Source of the DNA: an uncultured Flavobacteriaceae bacterium
GTDB taxonomy: Bacteria > Bacteroidota > Bacteroidia > Flavobacteriales > Flavobacteriaceae
Direction of reading: 5' to 3'
Assembly: GCA_947500385.1 (NCBI GenBank)
Contig: CANMSA010000016.1
Span: 1-64,000 of the forward strand
Length of the DNA stretch: 64,000 bases
Under the pieces are notes generated by a model. It ran no database searches. It saw only the letters and a program-made list of their open reading frames with translations, and was not told the origin of the DNA. How positions within the stretch are numbered: the first letter of the stretch is position 1; each line of letters opens with the position of its first letter. This document shows positions 53,504-62,052 of the stretch, piece by piece. The position numbers and the translations under genes are program-made.

Positions 53504-54778
53504 ATGAAAAATTTAGCAAGATTAGGAGGTGTTCTCCTTTTAACGGTATTCACCTTCTCATGTAAAAACGATTCAAAAACCGAAAACAAGACAACTACGT
53601 TGAAAGAGGTAAAAACGATAAGCGCAAAGGATATTTTGGGAAACCCCGATTACCTGGCCATTTCCTATGGCGGGTATCGCAAAACGTCACGGGACATGCA
53701 ACCCACAGTCGATGAGATCAAGGAGGATATGAAACTTCTATCGGCGATGGGCGTAGGTATCTTGCGTACCTACAATGTGCAAATGGCACATGCATCAAAC
53801 GTTCTCAAGGCAATTACGGCACTGAAACAGGAAAATCCCGAATTTGAAATGTACGTGATGCTCGGCGCGTGGATCGATTGTAAAAATGCATGGACCGATA
53901 AGGTGCCAGACCACGATGTTGAAAGTGAACAAAATGCCGAGGAAATACGGCGTGCAGTCACCCTTGCAAACCAGTACCCGGATATTGTAAAGATCATCGC
54001 CGTAGGAAATGAGGCCATGGTAAAATGGGCCACCAGTTATTACGTGCAACCTACGACCATCTTAAAGTGGGTGGATCACCTACAGGCCTTGAAAAAAGAA
54101 GGTGCCTTGGCAAAAGACCTATGGATCACAAGTTCCGATAATTTTGCCTCTTGGGGTGGTGGAGATCCAGAATATCATGTACCAGATTTGAACAAGCTCA
54201 TCGGCGCCGTTGATTATCTCTCGGTGCATACCTACCCCATGCACGACACCCATTACAATCCGGCATTTTGGGGTACGCCCGCAATAGAGAAAAACAAAAC
54301 AGATCTTGAAAAAATAGATGCGGCCATGGCCAGGGCCAAGACCTATGCAATGAACCAATACGATAGTGTAAAAAGCTATATGGAAGGTTTGGGAATACAG
54401 AAACCCATCCATATTGGCGAAACAGGCTGGGCCACTATTTCAAACCGTCATTATGGCCCTGAAGGCTCCAAGGCGACCGATGAGTTCAAAGAAGCTCTTT
54501 ATTACCAACACATGCGCGATTGGACCGCGGAAGTAGGAATCGCCTGCTTCTATTTTGAGGGCTTCGACGAACAATGGAAAGACGCTGCCAACCCCCTGGG
54601 ATCGGAAAATCATTTTGGTTTGATCAACCTTAAAAGCGAAGCGAAGTATGCACTTTGGAACTTGGTAGATGACGGAGTCTTTGAAGGCCTTACCAGAGAC
54701 GGAAAACCGATAACCAAAACCTTCAACGGCAGCCTAGAGGAACTCATGAAAACGGTACTTGTACCACCTTCGAATTAG
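53504..54778 (+). CDS. GH17 beta-1,3-glucanase lipoprotein
   Basis: The 424-residue protein has a lipobox at Cys20 (FTFSC). The GH17 barrel shows acid/base Glu170 in IAVGNEAMVKW and nucleophile Glu306 in IHIGETGWAT, with the chain start YLAISYGGYR. GH17 enzymes hydrolyse beta-1,3-glucans, and related lipoproteins in marine Flavobacteriia act on laminarin. The 136-residue spacing between the catalytic glutamates is larger than in the two other GH17 domains of this locus (90), so it belongs to a different subgroup. It is expected on the cell surface or in the periplasm. Confidence 0.92.
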   Translation: MKNLARLGGVLLLTVFTFSCKNDSKTENKTTTLKEVKTISAKDILGNPDYLAISYGGYRKTSRDMQPTVDEIKEDMKLLSAMGVGILRTYNVQMAHASNVLKAITALKQENPEFEMYVMLGAWIDCKNAWTDKVPDHDVESEQNAEEIRRAVTLANQYPDIVKIIAVGNEAMVKWATSYYVQPTTILKWVDHLQALKKEGALAKDLWITSSDNFASWGGGDPEYHVPDLNKLIGAVDYLSVHTYPMHDTHYNPAFWGTPAIEKNKTDLEKIDAAMARAKTYAMNQYDSVKSYMEGLGIQKPIHIGETGWATISNRHYGPEGSKATDEFKEALYYQHMRDWTAEVGIACFYFEGFDEQWKDAANPLGSENHFGLINLKSEAKYALWNLVDDGVFEGLTRDGKPITKTFNGSLEELMKTVLVPPSN

Positions 54779-54848
54779 CCCGCTAATTAAGACCATGTAC
54801 CTAAAACCAGTGGTATTACAACCAGTAACTAACTAAAAACTTACAACT

Positions 54849-57221
54849 ATGTCAAATCTACAAACAGCTGCAAAAGACAACGTTCCTATGGGACAAAAGA
54901 TTGCCTTCGGTATCGGGATGCTTGCCAACCAAATGTTTCCTGCAGCCCTTGGAATTTTCATGGTGGTTTTGGTACAGGACTTAGGTTTTCCCGGCTGGAT
55001 GTGGGGGGTAATTTACTTTTTTCCAAGACTTTTTGATTCGTTTACCGATCCCATTATGGGATACATCTCGGATAATACAAAATCCAAATGGGGAAGACGA
55101 CGACCGTATGTCATTTTAGGGGGAATCATCTTAGGGGTCTCGTTTATTATGATGTGGCAACTATATAAGGGAGCCGGAGTGGATTACAATTTCACATACT
55201 TTATGATTTGGTCATTTATATTTTACTTGGGGATTACCATCTTTAGTGTGCCCTATGTAGCTATGGGCTATGAAATGAGCAATGATTTTCATGAACGTAC
55301 CAGTATTATGGCAACGGCCCAATGGATAGGGCAATGGGCTTGGGTGATTGCCCCATGGTTTTGGATTATCATGTATGATCCAGAGTGGTTTGAATCTGCA
55401 GAAGTCGCGACCAGATCTCTTGCCGTTTGGGTCGGGATTATTTTTGCACTCTGCGCAATTGTTCCTGGTGTATTTATCAAAAGTAAATCAACGGTCGACG
55501 AAGCGTATTCCCCCTTAAAGTTAAAATATATAGGAAATAGCCTAAAGGAAATAGGCTATGGTTTTGCAAGTGCCTTCACAATGAAATCATTCAGACAACT
55601 ATGCATCGCCACATTCCTAGTGTACAATGCGTTCATGACCATTGCTTCTTTTTCATTCTTTATAATCGTCTATCATCTTTTTGATGGTGACGCCGGTGCT
55701 GCAGGAATTTGGCCTACTCTTTTCGGATGCTTGGGAGCATTGGGAACTACTTTTTTTGTGATTCCGATCGTAACAAAAATGTCGAAAAAAATGGGCAAAA
55801 AAAAGGCATTTCTCGTATCACAGGGCATCTCTATCATAGGGTACATTATGCTCTGGTTTCTCTTTATTCCCGGCAAGCCATATATGTTCATCATTGCCTT
55901 GCCCTTTTTCTCCTTTGGAATTGGGAGCCTCTTTGTACTGATGATGTCTATGACCGCCGACGTAATTGATTTGGACGAATTGAATACCGGCCTTAGAAGG
56001 GAAGGTACCTTCGGAGCTATTTACTGGTTGATGGTAAAATTTGGTTTTGCCATCGCAGGAGGGCTAAGTGGCGTCATTATGAGCACGGTAGGGTTCGACT
56101 CGGGTGCTCCTGTTCAACCAGATGGTGCTATTGAGGGCTTACGGTTGGCTTTTTCGGGAATCCCTATTATGGGAACGGTCGTTGCAATGATAGTAATGCG
56201 CAATTACGATGTTACCGAACAACGCGCAGGCGAGATACGGGAAGCGCTGGAAAAGAGAAAAGGGCAAAAACCCTCTGGCTATGCCAAAATGAAGTTGCTC
56301 TCCGAAATACACATGAACGACCTATCGGAGCAACAATTAAAAGAAAAATTTCCAGATTTTTTCACCTCAAAGGTCGATTTCACCCCAATGTCCGAAGCGG
56401 CATTGCAAGCCGAATTCTCGACCGTATTTAAAGCGGGAATGCCTGGGCTTTGTTTTAGTGCCTATACATCAGGACAAGAACCAGGAGATACGATTACCGA
56501 GGAGCAAATACGAAAACGGTTGATGGTATTGCAACCATATACACAATGGATTCGAGTTTTCTCCTGTACCAACGGACATGAAAAAATACCGGCCATCGCA
56601 AAAGAAATGGGCTTTAACACCATGGTGGGTGCCTGGTTAAGCAATGAAACAGCTGAAAACGAACTAGAAATCAATGCCCTGATCAAGCTAATGAAAGAAG
56701 GGACGGTAGATATAGCCGCTGTCGGGAACGAAGTACTTTATCGCGATGAATTGAGCGAAGAAATCATAATCGATTACATACAACGGGTCAAGAAAGAAGC
56801 AAATTACATACCAGTGGGATACGTTGACGCCTACTACGAATTCATAAACAGACCGGCCTTGACCGCTGAATGTGACATTATTCTGGCGAACTGTTATCCT
56901 TTTTGGGAGGGCTCCGACATTCGCACTGCAGGCCTGTACTTACAGGAAATGTATCGCAAAACAAGTGATGCTGCCAACGGCAAAAAGGTGATTATTACAG
57001 AAACCGGATGGCCAAGCAAAGGCGATGTTGTGGAAGGCGCGGTACCGTCGAAAGAAAATGTGATGAAATATTATATAAAAATACAACAATGGGCAGCAGC
57101 GGAAAAGGTCGATTTGTTTTACTTCTCCTCTTTCGACGAGTCCTGGAAAATACATTCAGAAGGATGGGCGGGCACCTCTTGGGGACTTTGGGATGCCGAA
57201 GAAAACTTTAAATACGAATAA
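54849..57221 (+). CDS. MFS (GPH-type) sugar transporter fused to a GH17 domain
   Basis: The 790-residue protein joins two proteins. Residues 1 to about 455 form a twelve-helix transporter of the glycoside-pentoside-hexuronide family, with the signature DSFTDPIMGYISDNTKSKWG and RRRPY. A linker with KRKGQKPSGYAKMKLLSE leads to a GH17 domain (about 495-790), with Glu628 in AVGNEVLYRDE and Glu718 in IITETGWPSKG. Both termini of such transporters are normally cytoplasmic, so the GH17 domain would face the cytoplasm at the exit of the channel. The domain is a close relative of the separate GH17 encoded next. The likely role is import of beta-glucan oligosaccharides with immediate cleavage or transglycosylation. 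Confidence 0.93.
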   Translation: MSNLQTAAKDNVPMGQKIAFGIGMLANQMFPAALGIFMVVLVQDLGFPGWMWGVIYFFPRLFDSFTDPIMGYISDNTKSKWGRRRPYVILGGIILGVSFIMMWQLYKGAGVDYNFTYFMIWSFIFYLGITIFSVPYVAMGYEMSNDFHERTSIMATAQWIGQWAWVIAPWFWIIMYDPEWFESAEVATRSLAVWVGIIFALCAIVPGVFIKSKSTVDEAYSPLKLKYIGNSLKEIGYGFASAFTMKSFRQLCIATFLVYNAFMTIASFSFFIIVYHLFDGDAGAAGIWPTLFGCLGALGTTFFVIPIVTKMSKKMGKKKAFLVSQGISIIGYIMLWFLFIPGKPYMFIIALPFFSFGIGSLFVLMMSMTADVIDLDELNTGLRREGTFGAIYWLMVKFGFAIAGGLSGVIMSTVGFDSGAPVQPDGAIEGLRLAFSGIPIMGTVVAMIVMRNYDVTEQRAGEIREALEKRKGQKPSGYAKMKLLSEIHMNDLSEQQLKEKFPDFFTSKVDFTPMSEAALQAEFSTVFKAGMPGLCFSAYTSGQEPGDTITEEQIRKRLMVLQPYTQWIRVFSCTNGHEKIPAIAKEMGFNTMVGAWLSNETAENELEINALIKLMKEGTVDIAAVGNEVLYRDELSEEIIIDYIQRVKKEANYIPVGYVDAYYEFINRPALTAECDIILANCYPFWEGSDIRTAGLYLQEMYRKTSDAANGKKVIITETGWPSKGDVVEGAVPSKENVMKYYIKIQQWAAAEKVDLFYFSSFDESWKIHSEGWAGTSWGLWDAEENFKYE

Positions 57222-57260
57222 TGCTATTTCCCCTTCAGGAATAGTAGAGAACAACATACT

Positions 57261-58169
57261 ATGTCATACCGAAAAGAGCATCATTTTTCACTACCGAACA
57301 CCAACTATAGCAAACATGCCGGAGTTGATTTCAAGGACTATTCCAAGGAGCAATTAGAACAGTTATGGAATGACACGCTTAAGAGCGGCATGCATGGCAT
57401 CTGCTTTAGCATGTATGAAGATGGCCAGGGTCCTGGTGATATCATCACCGAAACGCAGGTGCGCCGAAGAATCGATATATTAAAGCCATATACCAAATGG
57501 GTGCGTTCGTTTTCATGTATAGAAGGGAACGAACACATTCCCAAAGTTGCCAAGGAAAATGGTTTAAAAACGATGGTAGGCGCTTGGCTGGGGCATGATT
57601 TAGCATTAAACGAACAAGAAATCGATGGGCTGATCAAGCTGGGAAAAGAAGGGAATGTAGACATTGCTGCCGTCGGTAACGAAGTAATGTATCGCGGAGA
57701 CCTGACGGAAGAACAGCTATTGGCATACATAAGAAGAGTAAAAGAGGCCTTACCTACTGTCACAGTAGGCTATGTGGATGCCTATTACGAATTCACCCAG
57801 CGGCCAAACATTACCGCGGCCTGCGATGTGGTGCTTTCAAATTGCTATCCTTTCTGGGAAGGTTGCCCCATAGAACATTCCTTGAACCATATGCAGGCTA
57901 TGCATGGGGAAGCCAAAGCGGCGGGAGGTAGGAAAAAAGTAATTATCACCGAAACCGGGTGGCCCAGTGAAGGGGGAAGCTTTAAAGGGTCGTTCGCATC
58001 CCGGGAGAATGCCATGAAATACTTTATCAACACCCAAGTTTGGGGAGCTAAAGAGGCGATTGAAATCTTTTACTTTTCGTCATTCGATGAATCTTGGAAA
58101 ACCGGTGATGAAGGCGACGTCGGAGCTTATTGGGGATTATGGGATAAAGACGAAAACTTAAAATTTTAG
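57261..58169 (+). CDS. Cytoplasmic GH17 family protein
   Basis: The 302-residue protein lacks a signal peptide and consists of a single GH17 barrel, with Glu141 in AVGNEVMYRGD and Glu231 in IITETGWPSEG. It is strikingly similar to the GH17 domain of the preceding transporter fusion, sharing GYVDAYYEF, NCYPFWEG and FYFSSFDESWK. The two therefore arose by duplication, and the fusion probably formed by loss of a stop between transporter and enzyme. It lies 40 bp after the fusion gene and ends the locus before a terminator. It may hydrolyse or transglycosylate imported oligosaccharides alongside the phosphorylase. Confidence 0.92.
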   Translation: MSYRKEHHFSLPNTNYSKHAGVDFKDYSKEQLEQLWNDTLKSGMHGICFSMYEDGQGPGDIITETQVRRRIDILKPYTKWVRSFSCIEGNEHIPKVAKENGLKTMVGAWLGHDLALNEQEIDGLIKLGKEGNVDIAAVGNEVMYRGDLTEEQLLAYIRRVKEALPTVTVGYVDAYYEFTQRPNITAACDVVLSNCYPFWEGCPIEHSLNHMQAMHGEAKAAGGRKKVIITETGWPSEGGSFKGSFASRENAMKYFINTQVWGAKEAIEIFYFSSFDESWKTGDEGDVGAYWGLWDKDENLKF

Positions 58170-58206
58170 AGGGTGTTCCTCCATTTTTTAGTACCTAGAA
58201 CAGAAG

Positions 58207-58236
58207 AAGGCGATCGTTTGGATCGATCGCCTTTTG
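58207..58236. terminator. Terminator at the end of the glucan locus
   Basis: AAGGCGATCG (58207-58216) pairs perfectly with CGATCGCCTT (58224-58233) around a 7-base loop, followed by T. It ends the plus-strand locus and lies just after the convergent SRPBCC gene, so it may serve both. Confidence 0.85.
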
Positions 58237-58252
58237 CTATCTTCTTATGTTC

Positions 58253-58735
58253 TTAACCTTCAAGAAGCTGCTGTATCTTTAAGAGTTCTTTTTCCAGCAC
58301 GGCAGCATAATCCTCACCCATATATTTTTTGAAACCTTTCTTCGAAAGGCCATTGTACCAAACCTCAATCACAATTTTACTGCCAGTATCGGTAGCTTCT
58401 ACCGATCGCTTTAGGTTGAGCGTTCCCGATGATAGTTTATGCCGTACGGTATAGCTCTTGTTTTCTTCCCAATCGATGATGTAAAAGTTTACCACTTGTG
58501 CATTCGAAGTTACCAAACTGCCTTGAGCCCTGTCAGCAAACTCCCCTTTTAAACGTGCATCTATAATATGGCTGTCCCATTGTTTCCAGATAGCCACATC
58601 CGAAAGTAAATTCCATGAATCTTCGACCGATGCTGTTAATTCAATGGATTTTGTATAGTTCTTATCGGAGCTTTTCATTTGACCCGTTAGTGCGAGCGAT
58701 AGAAAAAAGGTCCCCACAAAAATTGCTGTTTTCAT
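58253..58735 (-). CDS. SRPBCC family exported protein
   Basis: The 160-residue protein has a signal peptide (TAIFVGTFFLSLALTG) and a START-like SRPBCC (polyketide cyclase/dehydrase) fold. It starts YTKSIELTASVEDSWNLLSDVAIWKQWDSHI and ends in a long helix (DYAAVLEKELLKIQQLLEG). These domains bind hydrophobic ligands. Export is unusual but not unique in this family. It converges on the glucan locus and has no evident functional link to it. The ligand is unknown. Confidence 0.85.
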   Translation of the reverse strand: MKTAIFVGTFFLSLALTGQMKSSDKNYTKSIELTASVEDSWNLLSDVAIWKQWDSHIIDARLKGEFADRAQGSLVTSNAQVVNFYIIDWEENKSYTVRHKLSSGTLNLKRSVEATDTGSKIVIEVWYNGLSKKGFKKYMGEDYAAVLEKELLKIQQLLEG

Positions 58736-58907
58736 AGTGTTGGTTTTAATCGTTTAAAATTTTAAAGACAGTATGTCTTTTCAAGAGGAAAGTTCTTGAA
58801 TTTTAAAACCAACAATTGTGTCAAATGACACACTAACAAAATTTTAAGAAACAGAAGTAGGAGTAAAAATCGGGGAATCTAAATAGCGGGACAAGGATCT
58901 AATTTGT

Positions 58908-59489
58908 TTAGACCAAAATGTTCTTTCTTCGAATGCGATGCAAGGTTTCTCGCGAAGTGCCCAAATAAGATGCAATTGTTGCAATAGACGCGTTTTGAAT
59001 GATCAAAGGGTTATTTTTTAAAAGATCAAGGTAGCGTTGTTCAATAGATTTGTTAGAAATCGCTTTTAGTTGATTCAACATTTTCGTTAAGGTCTTTGTA
59101 ATAACATCCTTTACAAAATTGCTCCATTTTACATTCGTATTTACGAGCGCATCGTATTTTTCTTTTTGAAGGATGTAGAGTGTACAATCTGTAAGGGCAA
59201 CACATGAATCTTGGCTTGTTTTCCGTTCCGAAAAACTTTCTAAATTGGTACAAAAACATGGGCCATCATGTAAATTAAGCGTCACTTTTTCACCTTCCTC
59301 GTTATAATTATATTGGTGTAATACCCCTTCTCCAACAAAATAAACGACATCCACGACCATCCCTTGTTTGAATAGTACCGTTCCCTTCGACACCGATACC
59401 TTTTCAAAATGGTTTATGAGATATCCTAAATCGTCTTTCGAAAGATTATGGGATTCTTTAAAAAAATGTTGTAACGCGTCCATTGCCAA
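58908..59489 (-). CDS. Crp/Fnr family transcriptional regulator
   Basis: The 193-residue protein has an N-terminal cyclic-nucleotide-binding-type beta-barrel (VSVSKGTVLFKQGMVVDVVYFVGEG). A C-terminal winged helix follows, with the recognition helix in SIATIASYLGTSRETLHRIRRK. No iron-sulfur cysteine cluster is evident, and the cAMP-binding RS motif is not clear, so the effector is unknown. Upstream on the same strand lie three direct repeats at exact 20-bp spacing. Targets may include the exported-enzyme genes that follow upstream in the window. Confidence 0.92.
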   Translation of the reverse strand: MAMDALQHFFKESHNLSKDDLGYLINHFEKVSVSKGTVLFKQGMVVDVVYFVGEGVLHQYNYNEEGEKVTLNLHDGPCFCTNLESFSERKTSQDSCVALTDCTLYILQKEKYDALVNTNVKWSNFVKDVITKTLTKMLNQLKAISNKSIEQRYLDLLKNNPLIIQNASIATIASYLGTSRETLHRIRRKNILV

Positions 59490-59540
59490 AGATTTACTTT
59501 AAAATTAGGCAAAAAAGGAAATGACATCATCCATTACTAT

Positions 59541-59590
59541 GTTAAACTGTCATATTTGACCTTAGATTGTCCTATACTACCTTAAACTGT
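59541..59590 (-). promoter_or_regulatory. Three direct repeats with 20-bp period upstream of the Crp/Fnr gene
   Basis: GTTAAACTGT (59541), CTTAGATTGT (59561) and CTTAAACTGT (59581) begin exactly 20 bp apart. Read on the minus strand they are ACAGTTTAA-like, close to the direct repeats bound by LytTR regulators. They lie 52-101 bp before the Crp/Fnr start and partly inside the end of the hydrolase gene. The regulator is unknown. Confidence 0.5.
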
Positions 59591-60500
59591 GGATCCATTC
59601 GAACATGCGCTCAGGCCATCCGCCGAGGTACGCATCTTTGGTTGCAAGTGAAAACCCATGGCCTCCCTTTGGATAAATATGCATGGTCGCCGAAACGCCT
59701 TTCGATTTTAACGCCTTGTAAAAAAGCAAACTGTTTTCAACGGGTACGGCCGCATCGTCCGTAGCATGGAACAAAAATGTCGACGGTGTATTTTCCGTGA
59801 CCTGCTTCTCCATTGAAAAAAATGCAACAAGGTCTTTGTTTGGTTTGTCCCCGATTAAATTCATTTGAGATCCCAAATGGGTACTAGGTTCCCCAAAAGT
59901 AATAACAGGATACCCCAAAGCCATAAAATTAGGTTTGGCACTTAAGGTGTCATAAGCGTCTTGCTCCTTGTACAGGGGAGCATCGTAATGGATTCCCAAG
60001 GACGCGGCCAGATGACCTCCTGCTGAAAAACCGATAATTCCTATTCTATCCGAACGAATACCAAATTCCTTTGCCATTCCGCGAACGATCCGAAGCGCTC
60101 TCTGTGCATCTATCAAGGGTACATAGTGCTTCTGTTTTTGGGAGGTATCGGAGGGAAGGCGGTATTTCACAACAATTCCGGCAATCCCTTTTCCGTTTAA
60201 AAATTTGGCAATATCGCTTCCCTCCCAATCATATGCCAATATTCCGTAGCCACCCCCGGGAAAAATAAGCATCGCTTCGCCCGTGGCATTTTGTTTCGAG
60301 GGTAAATATACTTCGATAGTCGGTTCCTGCACATTTGAGACGATCAAAATATCCTCTGTTTTCCGAACTTCCTGCTCATTGGCACCGATACTATTGGGAA
60401 TCTTATCCTTGGGCCATAAGGGAATCAATGCATCTTGGGAGTTCCCTTTCGCTGCTATTAGCAGCATTAAAATAAACGTAACAATGCCGAGTGTCTTCAT
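59577..60500 (-). CDS. Exported alpha/beta hydrolase (esterase)
   Basis: The 307-residue protein starts at the ATG at 60500, which opens a signal peptide (TLGIVTFILMLLIAAKGNSQ). An in-frame ATG 81 bp upstream would bury this signal. The hydrolase shows FPGGGYGILAYDWEG as the oxyanion loop, GFSAGGHLA as the nucleophile elbow, an acid in HATDDAAVP and a histidine in GGHGFS. The form resembles acetyl-xylan-esterase-like or BD-FAE-type esterases, so deacetylation of polysaccharides is possible. It follows the sulfatase gene by 22 bp and is likely co-transcribed with it. Confidence 0.88.
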   Translation of the reverse strand: MKTLGIVTFILMLLIAAKGNSQDALIPLWPKDKIPNSIGANEQEVRKTEDILIVSNVQEPTIEVYLPSKQNATGEAMLIFPGGGYGILAYDWEGSDIAKFLNGKGIAGIVVKYRLPSDTSQKQKHYVPLIDAQRALRIVRGMAKEFGIRSDRIGIIGFSAGGHLAASLGIHYDAPLYKEQDAYDTLSAKPNFMALGYPVITFGEPSTHLGSQMNLIGDKPNKDLVAFFSMEKQVTENTPSTFLFHATDDAAVPVENSLLFYKALKSKGVSATMHIYPKGGHGFSLATKDAYLGGWPERMFEWIHSLR

Positions 60501-60522
60501 TTTCAAGTATCTATTATTTACG

Positions 60523-62052
60523 CTAAAACCCGGGAACGGGTTCGCCGGGTCGTATTGGTGTTCCTTGCCAAACGGGCACACTGTCTTTGTATTCCAAAAC
60601 GCGCTGATAGTTTCCTACGTAGGGCGAATGGTTTTGTTCTGGCAACCACTGCCTTAAACTATCTACGACCGAGCGATGTACGGGACTACCGATAAGGTTT
60701 TCCCATTCATTAGGGTCTGTTTTGGTATCATACAATTCCTCGCTCCCATCTGCGTATCGAATATAGCGCCAGTCATTGGTTCGCACCGCATGATTGTTCC
60801 AGTTATTGGTAGTAATGGCCGGCCAGGGGCGCGGGGTTTCACTATCGGTCAATTGAGGCACCAAACTATGCCCTTCCAAACCATTTTTAGAGGGCAATCC
60901 ACAAAGCTCGTTAAGGGTGGGGTAAATATCCAATAACTCCACAGGTTCGGAACAACGTTTGCCCACACCAATGTCCTTTCCGGAAAAAATTAAAGGAACC
61001 CTGGTAGCGCGTTCCCAGAGCGTATTTTTTCCTGATATTTCTTTTTCACCCAAATGAAAGCCATGATCGGACCATAGTACAATGATCGTGTTATCTTGCT
61101 GTCCGCTCACCGCCAAAGCGTCCAATACCCTACCCACCTGATCATCGACAAACGAAATTGAGGCCAGATAAGCCTGAACAAAAAGGGTGTCCTGCTTTTT
61201 TTCCCGGAACCATTTCCAACGCGGTTCGGGAACGTCCCAATGATTGTACCAGGACGAACGTGGCGTATCGGCACGGTCGTTGGCAAGCGTTGGCGGCATG
61301 ACTACCGAATCGTTGGGATACTTCTTAAAATGTTCCGTGGGAGCGAACAAGGGAACATGGGGCAGAAAAAACCCGACTCCCAAGAAATAGGGTTCCTCCG
61401 GAGCATTTTTTAACACATCAACCGCCCAAGTGGCGATATCATAATCTTGGATATCTTCTTTTTTTAGTCCAAAATCGCCCCAATCTACCCAGGGATTGTT
61501 ACCTCCGGGCGTTTCACCGGCCAATTTTGCGGGTGGGGCGGTCTTTACTCCCGAAGCCGGTCCCAAACGATCGAACTCCACCGGGTCTTTTCCCTTTCCA
61601 TATCCTCCGTGAAATATTTTACCGGTAGCATAGGTCGCATAGCCGTTCGCAGAAAAATATTGTGGTATGGTTACCATGTTTTTAAGATCGGGGACTTGGC
61701 GTATCCAAGGTGAAAGACCATAAATTCCGGTAGTGGAAGGCCGGTATCCCGTTAACAGGCTGGTTCGGGAAGGGTTGCAGATCGGAGATTGGGTGTGTGC
61801 ATTGGTAAACAAGGTACCCATGGCCGCCAAACGATCAATATTGGGGGTTTGTACCTGCGGATGTCCTTTTAGACATCCTACCCAATCGTTGAGATCATCA
61901 ACAGCAATAAACAACACATTGGGTTTGTTTTGCGCTCCCCGGTCATCCGCTGTATTTTCTTTGCAAGAAACCGTCATGAACAATGAAATAGAAGCCCATA
62001 AAAGGCCCTTCCAAGGGAATTTTATGCGATGGTTCGGTTCACAACTCCTCAT
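60523..62052 (-). CDS. Sulfatase lipoprotein, iduronate-2-sulfatase-like
   Basis: The 509-residue protein starts at the ATG at 62052, which overlaps the preceding gene by 14 bp and opens a lipoprotein signal with lipobox near Cys30 (FMTVSC). An upstream in-frame ATG would bury it. The formylglycine motif CNPSR (Cys92) is complete, and metal ligands appear in FIAVDDLND and LWSDHGFHLGEKE. The layout is that of the S1_7-like, iduronate-2-sulfatase-like branch, which in marine bacteria removes sulfate from algal or host polysaccharides. It needs a formylglycine-generating enzyme encoded elsewhere. The substrate is unknown. It does not obviously belong to the laminarin locus, since laminarin is not sulfated. 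Confidence 0.92.
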   Translation of the reverse strand: MRSCEPNHRIKFPWKGLLWASISLFMTVSCKENTADDRGAQNKPNVLFIAVDDLNDWVGCLKGHPQVQTPNIDRLAAMGTLFTNAHTQSPICNPSRTSLLTGYRPSTTGIYGLSPWIRQVPDLKNMVTIPQYFSANGYATYATGKIFHGGYGKGKDPVEFDRLGPASGVKTAPPAKLAGETPGGNNPWVDWGDFGLKKEDIQDYDIATWAVDVLKNAPEEPYFLGVGFFLPHVPLFAPTEHFKKYPNDSVVMPPTLANDRADTPRSSWYNHWDVPEPRWKWFREKKQDTLFVQAYLASISFVDDQVGRVLDALAVSGQQDNTIIVLWSDHGFHLGEKEISGKNTLWERATRVPLIFSGKDIGVGKRCSEPVELLDIYPTLNELCGLPSKNGLEGHSLVPQLTDSETPRPWPAITTNNWNNHAVRTNDWRYIRYADGSEELYDTKTDPNEWENLIGSPVHRSVVDSLRQWLPEQNHSPYVGNYQRVLEYKDSVPVWQGTPIRPGEPVPGF

